A stretch of 64,000 nucleotides of DNA from DASXQK01 sp963724385. GTDB taxonomy: Bacteria; Pseudomonadota; Alphaproteobacteria; Dongiales; Dongiaceae. Where the stretch lies: NCBI GenBank assembly GCA_963724385.1, contig CAVRUJ010000002.1, positions 496,001 through 560,000 of the forward strand, read 5' to 3'. Positions 1 through 8,648 of this stretch are shown piece after piece; position 1 is the stretch's first letter; each line of letters starts with the position of its first letter. The notes under the pieces are model-generated. The model ran no database searches and was not told the origin of the DNA. It saw only the letters and a list, made by a program, of their open reading frames with translations. A program made the position numbers and the translations under genes.

Positions 1-795
1 GCCCAGGGCAACCCGGTCCAGTGCGACACCAAGTTTCCCCTGGACGAAAAGGGCCCGCTCACGACCAAGGACGGCAAGCCGATCACCCATGGCCTGCGGA
101 CCGGCGCTTTCGCGGAATACGCCGTGGTCGATGCCTCCCAGGCCGTCGCCATTCCCAAGGACATTCCCATGGCGAGCGCCTCCCTGCTTGCCTGCGGCGT
201 CATCACCGGCTTCGGCGCCGTGGTCAACACGGCCCAGGTGACGACCGGCTCCCATGTCGTGGTGGTGGGCACCGGCGGCGTCGGGCTCAATTGCATCCAG
301 GGGGCGAGCCTGCGCGGGGCGCGCAGCGTCATCGCCGTCGACCTGTCGGATGAAAAGCTCGCGGCGGCCAAGCGCTTCGGCGCGACCCACGGCGTCAACC
401 CGGGCGCGGGCGACGCGGCCAAGCAGATTCGCAAGATCACCGGCGGGCGCAGCGCCGACTACGTCTTCGTCGCCGTCGGCTCCAAGACCGCCGTCGAGCA
501 GGCCTTCCGCTACATGGGCCGGGCCGGCACCCTGGTGGTGGTCGGCATGCCGGCCAATGACGTGAAGACCGAGTTCGAAACGACCAATTTCGCCTTCTTC
601 GGCCAGCGGGTGCTGGGCAGCAAGATGGGCTCGACCCGCCTCGACATCGACGTGCCGGCGCTGGTCGATCTCTACAAGCAAGGCCGCCTGAAGCTCGACG
701 AGCTCGTCTCGGGCCGCTTCCCCCTGGAGAGGATCAACGAGGCGATCGCCGGCGTCACCAAAGGCGCCGCGCTGCGCAACGTCATCCTGTTCTAA
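1..795 (+). CDS. Zinc-type alcohol dehydrogenase, C-terminal part (5' end outside window)
   Basis: The reading frame is open from base 1 to the TAA at 793-795, giving 264 residues that lack the N-terminal GroES-like zinc domain. The visible part holds the end of that domain (GLRTGAFAEYAVV near residues 34-46) and the Rossmann fold with nucleotide motif GTGGVG near residue 90. This is the medium-chain, FrmA/class III-like alcohol dehydrogenase family, which oxidises an alcohol with NAD(P) in the cytoplasm. The substrate cannot be told from this fragment. It is followed 34 bases later by an enolase-superfamily dehydratase, then a beta-hydroxyacid dehydrogenase and an aminotransferase on the same strand, so it probably belongs to a catabolic operon for a hydroxy or sugar acid. 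Confidence 0.85.
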   Translation, partial: AQGNPVQCDTKFPLDEKGPLTTKDGKPITHGLRTGAFAEYAVVDASQAVAIPKDIPMASASLLACGVITGFGAVVNTAQVTTGSHVVVVGTGGVGLNCIQGASLRGARSVIAVDLSDEKLAAAKRFGATHGVNPGAGDAAKQIRKITGGRSADYVFVAVGSKTAVEQAFRYMGRAGTLVVVGMPANDVKTEFETTNFAFFGQRVLGSKMGSTRLDIDVPALVDLYKQGRLKLDELVSGRFPLERINEAIAGVTKGAALRNVILF

Positions 796-829
796 GCCGC
801 CGCGCCCAATCCACGAAGGGGGACCCAAG

Positions 830-2032
830 ATGAAGATCGTCGAGCTCAAGACCTTCGTCGTGGGCAATCCCCCGCCGGGCTTCGGCGGGCGCTATTTCGT
901 CTTTCTGAAGCTCACGACCGACGACGGAATCGAGGGCGTTGGCGAGGTCTACGCCGCCACCTTCGAACCCCATACCGTCGCCCGCATGATCGCCGACGTC
1001 TTCTCCCGCCATGTCGAGGGCATGAACCCGTTCCGCATCGAAACGATGTGGCGCAGCGTCTATGGACGGGGCTACAGCGCCCGGCCCGACATCACGCTGG
1101 TCGGGATTCTGAGCGGACTCGAGATGGCCTGCTGGGACATCGTCGGCAAGGCCACAGGCAAGCCGGTTTATGAGCTGCTGGGCGGTCTGGTGCATGAGCG
1201 TCTGCGCTCCTACACCTACATCTATCCCGAGGCGAAGGATCCCGGCGGCTACGAGGAGGCCCGGGTCTATCGCGATCCCGAGCTGTCGGCGGAGCGAGCC
1301 ACCCAGTACCACGCCAAGGGATTCACGGCGGTCAAGTTCGATCCCGCCGGTCCCTGGGGCAATTTCGATCCCCGCCAGCCGAACCTCGAGCGCCTCGAAC
1401 TTTCAGAGTCCTTCTGCCGCAAGCTGCGCCAGGCGCTGGGCACCTCCTGCGATCTCCTGTTTGGGACCCACGGCCAGTTCACGGTCTCAGGCGCGCTACG
1501 CCTCGCCCGCCGGCTCGAACCCTATGAGCCGCTGTGGTTCGAAGAGCCGGTGCCACCCGACATGCCCGAGGAAATGGCCAAGGTCGCGCGCCAGACCCGG
1601 ATCCCGATCGCAACCGGCGAGCGCCTGGCCACCAAATACGAATTCGCCCGCGTGCTCCAGACAGGTGCGGCCACCATCCTGCAGATGAACCTGGGCCGGG
1701 TCGGCGGAATTCTGGAGGCCAAGAAGATCGCCGGCATGGCCGAGGCCCATTACGCCCAGATCGCGCCGCATCTCTATTGCGGGCCGGTGGTGGGCGCGGC
1801 CAACGTCCAGATCGCGGCCTGCAGCCCGAATTTCCTGATCCTCGAAAGCATCCTCGATTGGGGCGGCTTCCACGCCAAGATCATCAAGAAGCCGATCCGC
1901 TGGGAGGCCGGTTACGTCATCCCCCCCAAGGAGCCGGGCCTCGGCGTTGAACTCGACGAGGCCGTGGCCCTTGCCCATCCCTACAAGGGCGATGAGCTGC
2001 ATCTCGAGCCCTATCCGACCCCGATCGATTAG
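830..2032 (+). CDS. Mandelate racemase/muconate lactonizing enzyme family protein (enolase superfamily dehydratase)
   Basis: A 400-residue protein with an N-terminal capping domain (about 1-125) and a C-terminal TIM barrel. ATG 830 lies behind an AAGGGGG-type ribosome site. Acidic metal ligands are visible at E238/E239 (FEEPV) and E264 (ATGERL). At the place where many acid-sugar dehydratases carry a D-x-H motif, the sequence reads GTHGQ (residues 212-216), so the histidine is kept but the usual first acidic ligand is not. The family abstracts the alpha proton of a carboxylate, most often to dehydrate an aldonate to a 2-keto-3-deoxy acid. I infer an acid-sugar or related dehydratase; the substrate is unknown. 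It lies between the alcohol dehydrogenase and the HIBADH-like gene. Confidence 0.85.
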   Translation: MKIVELKTFVVGNPPPGFGGRYFVFLKLTTDDGIEGVGEVYAATFEPHTVARMIADVFSRHVEGMNPFRIETMWRSVYGRGYSARPDITLVGILSGLEMACWDIVGKATGKPVYELLGGLVHERLRSYTYIYPEAKDPGGYEEARVYRDPELSAERATQYHAKGFTAVKFDPAGPWGNFDPRQPNLERLELSESFCRKLRQALGTSCDLLFGTHGQFTVSGALRLARRLEPYEPLWFEEPVPPDMPEEMAKVARQTRIPIATGERLATKYEFARVLQTGAATILQMNLGRVGGILEAKKIAGMAEAHYAQIAPHLYCGPVVGAANVQIAACSPNFLILESILDWGGFHAKIIKKPIRWEAGYVIPPKEPGLGVELDEAVALAHPYKGDELHLEPYPTPID

Positions 2033-2059
2033 ATCGCGCCAGCCAAGGAAACTCACGGC

Positions 2060-2968
2060 ATGCGTTATGGCTTCATCGGCCTCGGGCATCTGGGCGGGCA
2101 CCTGGCAGCGAGCCTGGTCAAAGGCGGTTTCGCCGTCACGGTGCACGATCTCGAGCCGAAAGCGGCGGAGCGGCATTTGGCCTTGGGCGCCAGCTGGGCC
2201 GACAGTCCGGCGGCGGTTGCCGCGGCTTCCGATGCGGTCATCACCTGCCTCCCATCGCCCGCCGCTTCCCGCGCCGTGGTCACGGGACCCAAGGGCGTGC
2301 TGGAATTGCTCGCGCCCGGCGGGACCTGGATCGAGATGAGCACCACCGACCGCCAGGAGATCGCGCGCATCGCCGAACTAGCCAAAGCCAAAGGCCTCAA
2401 GGTATTGGAAGCGCCGGTCACCGGCGGCGTGCACCGGGCGGCGGCAGGCGAGATCACCGTGCTGGTGGGCGGCGAGGAAGCGGTCTTTCGCGCCCATCGG
2501 CCGGCCCTGGAGGCCATGGGCGGCGAGATCCTCCACATGGGGCCGTTGGGCAGCGCCTCCATCATCAAGGTCATCACCAACGTGCTGGCCTTCATCCACC
2601 TGGTGGCCGCCGGCGAGGCCCTGATGCTGGCCAAGCGCGGCGGGCTCGATCTCGCGAAATCGTTCCACGCCATCAAGGCCAGCTCCGGCAACAGCTTCGT
2701 CCATGAAACCGAAAGCCAGGTGATCCTGAACGGCAGCTACGATATCGGCTTCACCATGGATCTTGCCTGCAAGGATCTGGGCTTTGCCATGGGGCTGGGG
2801 CGCGAGTTCCGCGTGCCCCTGGAATTGGCGGCGATCGTGGAGCAGACTTTCCTCAGGGCGCGGGAGGAATTCGGCGGCGGGGCCTGGTCCTCCATGGTGG
2901 TGAAGCTGCTGGAGGATGCGCTTCACACCGATCTGCGCGCACCGGGTTTCCCCGCGAGATTGGAATGA
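2060..2968 (+). CDS. NAD(P)-dependent beta-hydroxyacid dehydrogenase (3-hydroxyisobutyrate dehydrogenase family)
   Basis: 302 residues, the normal length for the family. The N-terminal Rossmann motif is GLGHLGG (residues 7-13). The substrate-binding segment reads APVTGGVHRAAAGEIT, and the catalytic lysine is K170 in a SASIIKVITN context. Members oxidise 3-hydroxyisobutyrate, tartronate semialdehyde, gamma-hydroxybutyrate or related beta-hydroxyacids with NAD(P). The gene starts 27 bases after the dehydratase and ends 19 bases before the aminotransferase, so it is almost certainly cotranscribed. The exact substrate is not deducible; a product of the upstream dehydratase or dehydrogenase is a reasonable guess. 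Confidence 0.85.
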   Translation: MRYGFIGLGHLGGHLAASLVKGGFAVTVHDLEPKAAERHLALGASWADSPAAVAAASDAVITCLPSPAASRAVVTGPKGVLELLAPGGTWIEMSTTDRQEIARIAELAKAKGLKVLEAPVTGGVHRAAAGEITVLVGGEEAVFRAHRPALEAMGGEILHMGPLGSASIIKVITNVLAFIHLVAAGEALMLAKRGGLDLAKSFHAIKASSGNSFVHETESQVILNGSYDIGFTMDLACKDLGFAMGLGREFRVPLELAAIVEQTFLRAREEFGGGAWSSMVVKLLEDALHTDLRAPGFPARLE

Positions 2969-2987
2969 CCGGCGAGGAACACCTTAG

Positions 2988-3914
2988 ATGAGCCTGAGAC
3001 AGAACGAGCGCGTTGCCTATTTCAACGGCCAGATCCTGCCCGAAAGCCAGGTGCTGCTGCCCTTCCGCGATCGCGGCTTCCTGTTCGGCGACGCGGTCTT
3101 CGACACTGCCCGCACCTTCCATCACAAGCCCTTCCGCCTGAAGGAGCATGTCGATCGGCTCTACCGGTCGCTGCGCTATGTCCGCATCGACCCGGGCTTG
3201 AGCCCGTCCGAGACGATCCGGATCAGCGAGCAAGTGCTCGAACGGAACCTCCACTTGATCGACAAGGAGGACGACTACTGGCTGACCCAGCGCATCTCGC
3301 GGGGACCGCTGTCGGTCGAGCGCGACCTCTCCGGCTCCGGCCGACCGACGGTCATCGTGGAATGCACGCCCCTGCCCTTGAAGACCAGGGCCAAGCTCTT
3401 TCGCGACGGTGTCGAGGTGATCGTCCCGCCCACGCGCCGGCCGGGGCCCGAGGTGCAGAGCCCGCGGGCCAAGACCCACAACTACCTGAACCTGGTGCTC
3501 GCCGACATGGAGGCTCGCGCGGTCAATCCCGCCGCCTGGGCGGTGCTGCTGGATCAGCAGGGGAACCTGGCCGAGGGCCTGGGCAGCAACCTGTTCCTGG
3601 TCCGCGAAGGGCGCCTGTTGACGCCGCTCGCGCGCAACGTGCTGCCCGGCGTCAGCCGCGCCACGGTAATCGAGCTGGCGGAGAGGCTCGCCATTCCGTT
3701 CGCCGAACAGGATCTTGACCTCTTCGATGCCTACACCGCCGAGGAGGCGTTCCTTACCTCCACCAGCCTCTGCATGTGTCCCATCAAAAGCATCAACGGC
3801 GCGCTGGTCGGCGGCGGCAAGTTCCCTGGACCGGTGACGCAGCGCCTGATCGACGCCTACAGCCAACTCGCCGGCTGCGATTTCGTGGCGCAGTACCTCA
3901 GGCATCTCAACTGA
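2988..3914 (+). CDS. Class IV PLP-dependent aminotransferase (branched-chain / D-amino-acid aminotransferase type)
   Basis: 308 residues with the fold-type IV hallmarks. The PLP lysine is K162 (AKTHNYLNLVLA), and the motif EGLGSNLFLV is followed by LPGVSRATVIELA. The enzyme transfers an amino group between an amino acid and a 2-oxoacid. This family also contains IlvE, D-alanine aminotransferase and aminodeoxychorismate lyase, and I cannot separate them by eye. Because it is the last gene of a dehydratase/dehydrogenase operon, a catabolic or (R)-amine/D-amino-acid type role is as likely as branched-chain biosynthesis. A cruciform-forming repeat lies about 30 bases downstream. Confidence 0.8.
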   Translation: MSLRQNERVAYFNGQILPESQVLLPFRDRGFLFGDAVFDTARTFHHKPFRLKEHVDRLYRSLRYVRIDPGLSPSETIRISEQVLERNLHLIDKEDDYWLTQRISRGPLSVERDLSGSGRPTVIVECTPLPLKTRAKLFRDGVEVIVPPTRRPGPEVQSPRAKTHNYLNLVLADMEARAVNPAAWAVLLDQQGNLAEGLGSNLFLVREGRLLTPLARNVLPGVSRATVIELAERLAIPFAEQDLDLFDAYTAEEAFLTSTSLCMCPIKSINGALVGGGKFPGPVTQRLIDAYSQLAGCDFVAQYLRHLN

Positions 3915-3943
3915 GGCAGCGCCAGCGTCGACCGTTCTCTATT

Positions 3944-4010
3944 TTCGTCATTCCCGCGCAAGCGGGAATCCAACTCCGCTATGGACCCCCGCTTTCGCGG
4001 GGGTGACGAA
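3944..4010. repeat. Double-hairpin intergenic repeat
   Basis: Outer arms TTCGTCA (3944-3950) and TGACGAA (4004-4010) pair. Inside them are two further hairpins: TTCCCGC-GCAA-GCGGGAA (3951-3968) and ACCCCCGC-TTTC-GCGGGGGT (about 3985-4004). The layout is that of the common proteobacterial extragenic palindrome with 'cattcccgc...gcgggaat' and 'acccccgc...gcgggggt' arms. It lies between two convergent genes, so it could also slow or end transcription from both sides, although neither hairpin has a T-tract. Confidence 0.75.
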
Positions 4011-4075
4011 TGGGGTGCACCTACGTGATCGGACCCCCCTCCAGGTCCCTCTCCCGCGCCAGCAGGAAAGAAGAA

Positions 4076-5653
4076 TTATGTCCCCGGCTGCTCGCGAGTC
4101 TTGGCGAAGCGGATGTCGGGCCATTGCTTCTGGGTGTAGTCGAGTTCCCAGGAATTGCGCGCCAAATAGACCGGCGCCCCGTCGCGGTCCTCGGCCAAGG
4201 CGCCGCGATTGCCATCGACGAAAGCCTTGAGCCGGACGGGGTCGTCGGCCTGAACCCAGCGTGCCGTCTCGTAGTGCGCGGCTTCGAAGCCGGCCTTGAT
4301 CCCGTATTCGGTCTCGATCCGTGCCGCCAGCACGTCCAGCTGCAGCTCGCCCACCACGCCCACGATCCACTGGGCGCCGGTCATCGGCTTGAAGAGCTGG
4401 GAGACGCCCTCCTCCGCCAGGTCCTCGAGCGCCCGGCGCAGATGCTTGGCGCGCATCGGGTCATGGAGGCGGACCCGGCGCAGGATCTCGGGCGCGAAGC
4501 TCGGGATGCCGATGACCGACAGCGCCTCGCCCTCGGTCAGCGTGTCGCCGATCCTGAGCGTGCCGTGATTGGGGATGCCGATGATGTCGCCGGGAAAGGC
4601 TTCCTCGGCCAGCTCGCGCTCGCGGGCGACGAAGAACATCGGGTTGTTGATGGCGATCTGCTTGCCGCTGCGCACTTGGGTCAGCTTCATGCCGCGCTTG
4701 AAGCGGCCGGAACAGAGGCGCAGGAACGCGACCCGGTCGCGATGGTTCGGGTCCATGTTGGCCTGGACCTTGAAGACGAAGCCCGCGACCTTGCCGTCGG
4801 CGGGATCGATGGCATGGGGTTTGGCCGGCTGGGGTCTGGGCGAAGGCGCATATCGCGCGAGCCCGGCCAGCAGCGCCTCGATCCCGAAGGTGCGCAGCGC
4901 GCTGCCGAAATAGACCGGCGTCATATGGCCTTCCCGATAGGCCTTGAGATCGAAGACCGGGCAGGCGGCGCGGGCAAGCCCGATCTCTTCTTCTAGCTTC
5001 GTCCGTTCCTCGGTGTTCGGTTCTCCGCCCTCATAGACGTCGAGCCGGTCGGCCAAGAGGTCGAATCCGCCGCGATAGTCGGCGGCGGCACCGAGCGGCC
5101 AGAGCACGGGCGCGGCATCGAGGGCGAGGCGCCGCTCGATCTCCTCCATCAGCTCGAAGGGGTGGCGCCCTTCCCGGTCGAACTTGTTGATGAAGGTGAT
5201 GATGGGCACGTCCCTGAGGCGGCAGACCTCGAACAGCTTCAGGGTCTGGGATTCGATACCCTTGGCGGCGTCCAACACCATCACCGCCGAATCGACGGCC
5301 GTGAGGGTCCGGTAGGTGTCCTCGCTGAAATCCTGGTGGCCCGGGGTATCCAGCAGGTTGAAGACCAGCCCGCCATGTTCGAAGGTCATGACCGAGGCCG
5401 AGACCGAGATGCCGCGCTGCTGCTCGATCTTCATCCAGTCCGAGCGCGTCCGCCGCCGCTCGCCCCGGGCGCGCACCGCGCCAGCCTGCTGGATCGCGCC
5501 GCCGAGCAGGAGGAGCTTCTCCGTCAGGGTCGTCTTGCCGGCATCCGGATGGGCGATGATGGCGAAGCTCCGCCGGCGCGCGGCTTCGCTGTCCTCGGCT
5601 CCGGCAGGAGAGGCCGAAAGCGGGGTGATTGAAAGGGCGGGAGCAAGGCTCAT
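4076..5653 (-). CDS. prfC: Peptide chain release factor 3
   Basis: A 525-residue translational GTPase, the usual RF3 length. G1 AHPDAGKTTL, G3 DTPGHQDF and G4 NKFD are all present in the first 170 residues, followed by domain II and the RF3 C-terminal domain ending in DIRFAKTREQPGT. RF3 uses GTP to eject RF1/RF2 from the ribosome after peptide release. The N-terminus has an extra stretch of about 25 residues (SLAPALSITPLSA...) before the conserved ARRRSFAIIAHPDAGKT. Initiation could therefore be internal, but no better start is obvious. It is a single gene, divergent from the adenylate cyclase. Confidence 0.95.
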   Translation of the reverse strand: MSLAPALSITPLSASPAGAEDSEAARRRSFAIIAHPDAGKTTLTEKLLLLGGAIQQAGAVRARGERRRTRSDWMKIEQQRGISVSASVMTFEHGGLVFNLLDTPGHQDFSEDTYRTLTAVDSAVMVLDAAKGIESQTLKLFEVCRLRDVPIITFINKFDREGRHPFELMEEIERRLALDAAPVLWPLGAAADYRGGFDLLADRLDVYEGGEPNTEERTKLEEEIGLARAACPVFDLKAYREGHMTPVYFGSALRTFGIEALLAGLARYAPSPRPQPAKPHAIDPADGKVAGFVFKVQANMDPNHRDRVAFLRLCSGRFKRGMKLTQVRSGKQIAINNPMFFVARERELAEEAFPGDIIGIPNHGTLRIGDTLTEGEALSVIGIPSFAPEILRRVRLHDPMRAKHLRRALEDLAEEGVSQLFKPMTGAQWIVGVVGELQLDVLAARIETEYGIKAGFEAAHYETARWVQADDPVRLKAFVDGNRGALAEDRDGAPVYLARNSWELDYTQKQWPDIRFAKTREQPGT

Positions 5654-5787
5654 GGCGCTGGGTGATTAGGGCCTGGCGCCCGGGAAATCAAGAAGGGCGG
5701 GATTTGGCCGGGGGCCGGCCTAGCCCCTCCTGCCTGGTTCTGCTGTATTAGCAGGCCAAGGGGTCGGTTCCCCGGGGGAACGCCAGG

Positions 5788-7515
5788 TTGAAGATCAGCG
5801 TCGGGCTCAAGGTGTTCAGCGTTGCGCTGGTGCTGATGCTGCTGGTGGGCGCCGTTGCCTGGATCAACGCCAGGAGCGCGCGCGAGGTCGAATCCCTGAT
5901 CGCCAATATCCACGACGCCTATGTCCCGGCCTATGGCGCGCTCGCGCGGGGGGATCTGCGCTCGGTCGAGGAAGGGTTGTTCGTCCGCAGAGTCATCATC
6001 GCCCGGCTTCTGTCGCCCGATGACAGGAAGGCGATGGAAACTCTCGATCGCCAGGCCAGCGAAATGGCCCGTCAGGCCGACGCCGAGTTCGCCGAGGCGC
6101 GCGCGCTCATCGCTCTCGAAATCGCCGATCCCGCCAGCTTCGAGGACAAGCTGGAGCTGAGCAGCCTGGATACGCGGATCGAATTCCTCCAAAGCCGGCA
6201 TGACGAATACGCGAGGGCCCGGGCGGCGGTCGATGCCGCCGCGGAAGCCGGGGATCCGGCGGCCTGGAAGAGCAAGATCCAGGAGTTGGACCAGCTGCGC
6301 GACATCTTCAGCGGCGAGCTCGAAGTCACCCGGCGCGACATGTTGCAGCTCCTCGACAACGCCAGCCGCAAAGCGGCCGACGCCCAGTCGACGGCCGCCG
6401 ACTATGGCATAGCCCTCCTTGGCCTCGCCCTTGCGCTGGGCGCGATCATGGCGGCGATCATCGCCGCCGGGCTCGTCCGGCCGCTCCGCCGTCTCCTGCG
6501 CGGGACGATCGAGGTCCAGCACGGCGCCCTCGACACCGAAGTTCCGGTCACCTCCCACGACGAAGTGGGAGAGCTGACGGCCGGCTTCAACGCCATGGTG
6601 CGGGAGTTGAAGGCCAAGGCGCGGATCAGGGAAACCTTTGGGCGCTACGTCGATCCCCGCATCGTCGAGAGCCTGATCGACCAGCCCGACCGCCTGGCGG
6701 GTGCCGGCGAAAGGCGGGAGATGACGGTCTTCTTCTGCGACATGAAAGGCTTCACGGCCTTGAGCGAGGGCATGACGCCGGCCGGCATGGTGCGCGTGGT
6801 CAACCGCTACCTTTCCTTGATGTCGGAACCCGTCCGCCGGAACCAGGGCATTATCGACAAGTATATCGGCGACGCGATCATGGCCTTCTGGGGTCCGCCG
6901 TTCACGGCGCCGCAGGATCAGGCGCGTCTCGCCTGCAGCGCGGGGCTTGAGCAGCTCGCCGCATTGCCGCGCTTCCGCGCCGAGCTGCCGGAGGTCACCG
7001 GCCTCAGGCGCGGGATTCCTCCCATCGACATGCGCATCGGCGTCGCCACCGGCGAGGTCGTGGTCGGCAACATCGGCTCGGACGTCTCCATGAGCTACAC
7101 GGTGATGGGCGACACGGCCAATTTCGCCTCGCGTCTCGAAGGCGCCAACAAGGCCTACGGCACACGCTTCCTGGTCAGCGCCCGCACCGCCGAGGCGGCG
7201 GCTGAAGCCATGGCATTCCGCGAGATCGACCTCCTTCTCGTCGAGGGCAAGCAAGAGCCCGAACGCGTCTTCGAAGTGCTGGGCCGCAGAGGCGAGATAT
7301 CGCCCCCGGTCCGGACCTTGGCCGAACGCTTTGCCGAGGGCCTCGCCGCCTACCGGCGCCGCGCCTGGCCCGATGCCGAGCGGGCCTTTCTCGCGGCGCT
7401 GGAGGCGGTCGGCGACGATGAACCGAGCCGGGTGTTCCTGGCGCGCGTCCGGAGACTTTCAGCCGCGCCACCGGACCCGGATTGGAACGGGGTCTGGACG
7501 CTGACCGAGAAATAG
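5788..7515 (+). CDS. Membrane-bound class III adenylate/guanylate cyclase with HAMP domain
   Basis: 575 residues starting at TTG 5788 behind a GGGGGAACGCCAGG leader. Layout: TM1 (about 5-28), an extracytoplasmic sensor of about 175 residues that is mostly helical, TM2 (about 203-227), HAMP (about 228-282), class III cyclase homology domain (about 305-480) and a C-terminal tail. Metal ligands D318 (FFCDMKGF) and D362 (IGDAIMAF), base-reading K358 and transition-state N445/R449 (DTANFASR) are all present, so it should be active and probably makes cAMP from ATP. The ligand for the periplasmic domain is unknown. It stands alone, between prfC and tRNA-Val. Confidence 0.9.
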   Translation: MKISVGLKVFSVALVLMLLVGAVAWINARSAREVESLIANIHDAYVPAYGALARGDLRSVEEGLFVRRVIIARLLSPDDRKAMETLDRQASEMARQADAEFAEARALIALEIADPASFEDKLELSSLDTRIEFLQSRHDEYARARAAVDAAAEAGDPAAWKSKIQELDQLRDIFSGELEVTRRDMLQLLDNASRKAADAQSTAADYGIALLGLALALGAIMAAIIAAGLVRPLRRLLRGTIEVQHGALDTEVPVTSHDEVGELTAGFNAMVRELKAKARIRETFGRYVDPRIVESLIDQPDRLAGAGERREMTVFFCDMKGFTALSEGMTPAGMVRVVNRYLSLMSEPVRRNQGIIDKYIGDAIMAFWGPPFTAPQDQARLACSAGLEQLAALPRFRAELPEVTGLRRGIPPIDMRIGVATGEVVVGNIGSDVSMSYTVMGDTANFASRLEGANKAYGTRFLVSARTAEAAAEAMAFREIDLLLVEGKQEPERVFEVLGRRGEISPPVRTLAERFAEGLAAYRRRAWPDAERAFLAALEAVGDDEPSRVFLARVRRLSAAPPDPDWNGVWTLTEK

Positions 7516-7531
7516 CCGGAGTTGCGATGGA

Positions 7532-7606
7532 TGGTGGGCGCGACAGGGATTGAACCTGTGACCCCTACCATGTCAAGGTAGTGCTCTCCCGCTGAGCTAC
7601 GCGCCC
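7532..7606 (-). tRNA. tRNA-Val (anticodon GAC)
   Basis: The reverse strand folds into a full cloverleaf. The acceptor stem is GGGCGCG/CGCGCCC, the D arm is GCTC-AGCGGGA-GAGC, the anticodon stem is CTACC/GGTAG around loop TTGACAT (anticodon GAC), and the T arm is ACAGG-TTCAATC-CCTGT. The discriminator is A and the CCA end is encoded. The total is 75 nt with CCA. It stands alone. Confidence 0.97.
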
Positions 7607-7628
7607 ATGGCCTTCTTGGGGTGCGGGC

Positions 7629-7657
7629 GACATAGCATCGCCCCGAAAGCATTGCAA
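7629..7657 (-). promoter_or_regulatory. Putative sigma-70 promoter of tRNA-Val
   Basis: On the minus strand, TTGCAA (7652-7657) and TATGTC (7629-7634) are separated by 17 bases and end 22 bases before the first tRNA base. The spacing is right, but the -10 match is only moderate. Confidence 0.4.
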
Positions 7658-7709
7658 GTCTGCGCACCTGCCTCGGCTTAAGCCCGATCGAAGGGCACGG
7701 AGAACGGTC

Positions 7710-8642
7710 GTGACAGCGAGGGCAGCCCGCGATTATCGTCAAGCCATGCAGCAGTCTTCCGCCCAGGCAGCGCGCGACCGGCCCTCGTCTTTCGCGCTTC
7801 AGCGCCCGGTTCAGCAGACCATGCCGGCGGTCTTCGCCTCGCCGCACAGCGGCGTCGATCTTCCGCCTGAGTTCCTGGCCGCGGCGCGCCTCGATCCGTC
7901 GACCCTGCGCCGGTCCGAGGACTGCTATGTCGACGAGCTCTTCGCGGCGGCTCCGCGGCTGGGGGCGCCCCTGCTCTCTGCTTTGTTTGCGCGAGCCTTC
8001 GTCGATGCCAACCGCGAGCCCCTGGAGCTCGATCCCCAGATGTTCGAGGATTCCCTGCCGCCGGAGGCGAACACCGCTTCGCCGCGGGTGGCCGCCGGGC
8101 TCGGCGTGATCGCCCGCGTGGTCGCCACGGGGGAAGAGATCTACAGGCGCAAACTGCGCTTCGCCGAGGCGCTCGCCCGGATCGAGCGCTACTACCGCCC
8201 CTATCACGCCATGCTCGGCACCCTCATCGGCGAAACCAAGCGGCGCTTCGGCCATTGCGTGCTTGTCGATTGCCACTCCATGCCCTCGGTGGGCGGCCCG
8301 ACCGAACGCGACGCGGGCCGCGAGCGCGTTGATGTCGTCCTCGGCGACTGCCGGGGCAGTTCCTGCTCCGCCGCGCTCATGGATCTGGCCGAGGGCGCGC
8401 TCCGTCGGCTCGGTTATGTCGTCGCCCGCAACGATCCCTATTCCGGCGGCTTCGTCACCCAACACTACGGGCGGCCGGGCGAAGGCGTGCATGCCCTGCA
8501 GATCGAGATCAACCGCGCCCTCTACCTGGACGAGGCCACGCTTGCCCGCGGACCCGGCTTTTCCCGCATCGCCGCCGACATGAGCGAGCTGGTGCGCGCG
8601 CTGGGCGAGATCGCACGCGGCCTCGGCGCCGCGGCGGCGTAG
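7710..8642 (+). CDS. N-formylglutamate amidohydrolase
   Basis: 310 residues of the HutG/N-formylglutamate amidohydrolase family. Conserved segments are FASPHSGVDLP near residue 46, RSEDCYVDEL near 70, FVDANREPLELDP near 96 and DCHSMPS near 187. The enzyme splits N-formyl-L-glutamate to formate and glutamate, the last step of one histidine degradation route. No other hut genes are nearby, so the physiological substrate may differ. GTG 7710 has a GGAG 8 bases upstream. An in-frame ATG at 7746 is the alternative start but has no visible ribosome site. The gene runs to 7 bases before the GNAT gene, so the two are probably cotranscribed. Confidence 0.88.
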   Translation: MTARAARDYRQAMQQSSAQAARDRPSSFALQRPVQQTMPAVFASPHSGVDLPPEFLAAARLDPSTLRRSEDCYVDELFAAAPRLGAPLLSALFARAFVDANREPLELDPQMFEDSLPPEANTASPRVAAGLGVIARVVATGEEIYRRKLRFAEALARIERYYRPYHAMLGTLIGETKRRFGHCVLVDCHSMPSVGGPTERDAGRERVDVVLGDCRGSSCSAALMDLAEGALRRLGYVVARNDPYSGGFVTQHYGRPGEGVHALQIEINRALYLDEATLARGPGFSRIAADMSELVRALGEIARGLGAAAA

Positions 8643-8648
8643 GCGACG

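Noticed and set aside
2853..3905. A 350-codon minus-strand open frame opposite the aminotransferase
   Set aside because: No domain similarity and exact antisense overlap with a conserved class IV aminotransferase; a codon-bias artefact.
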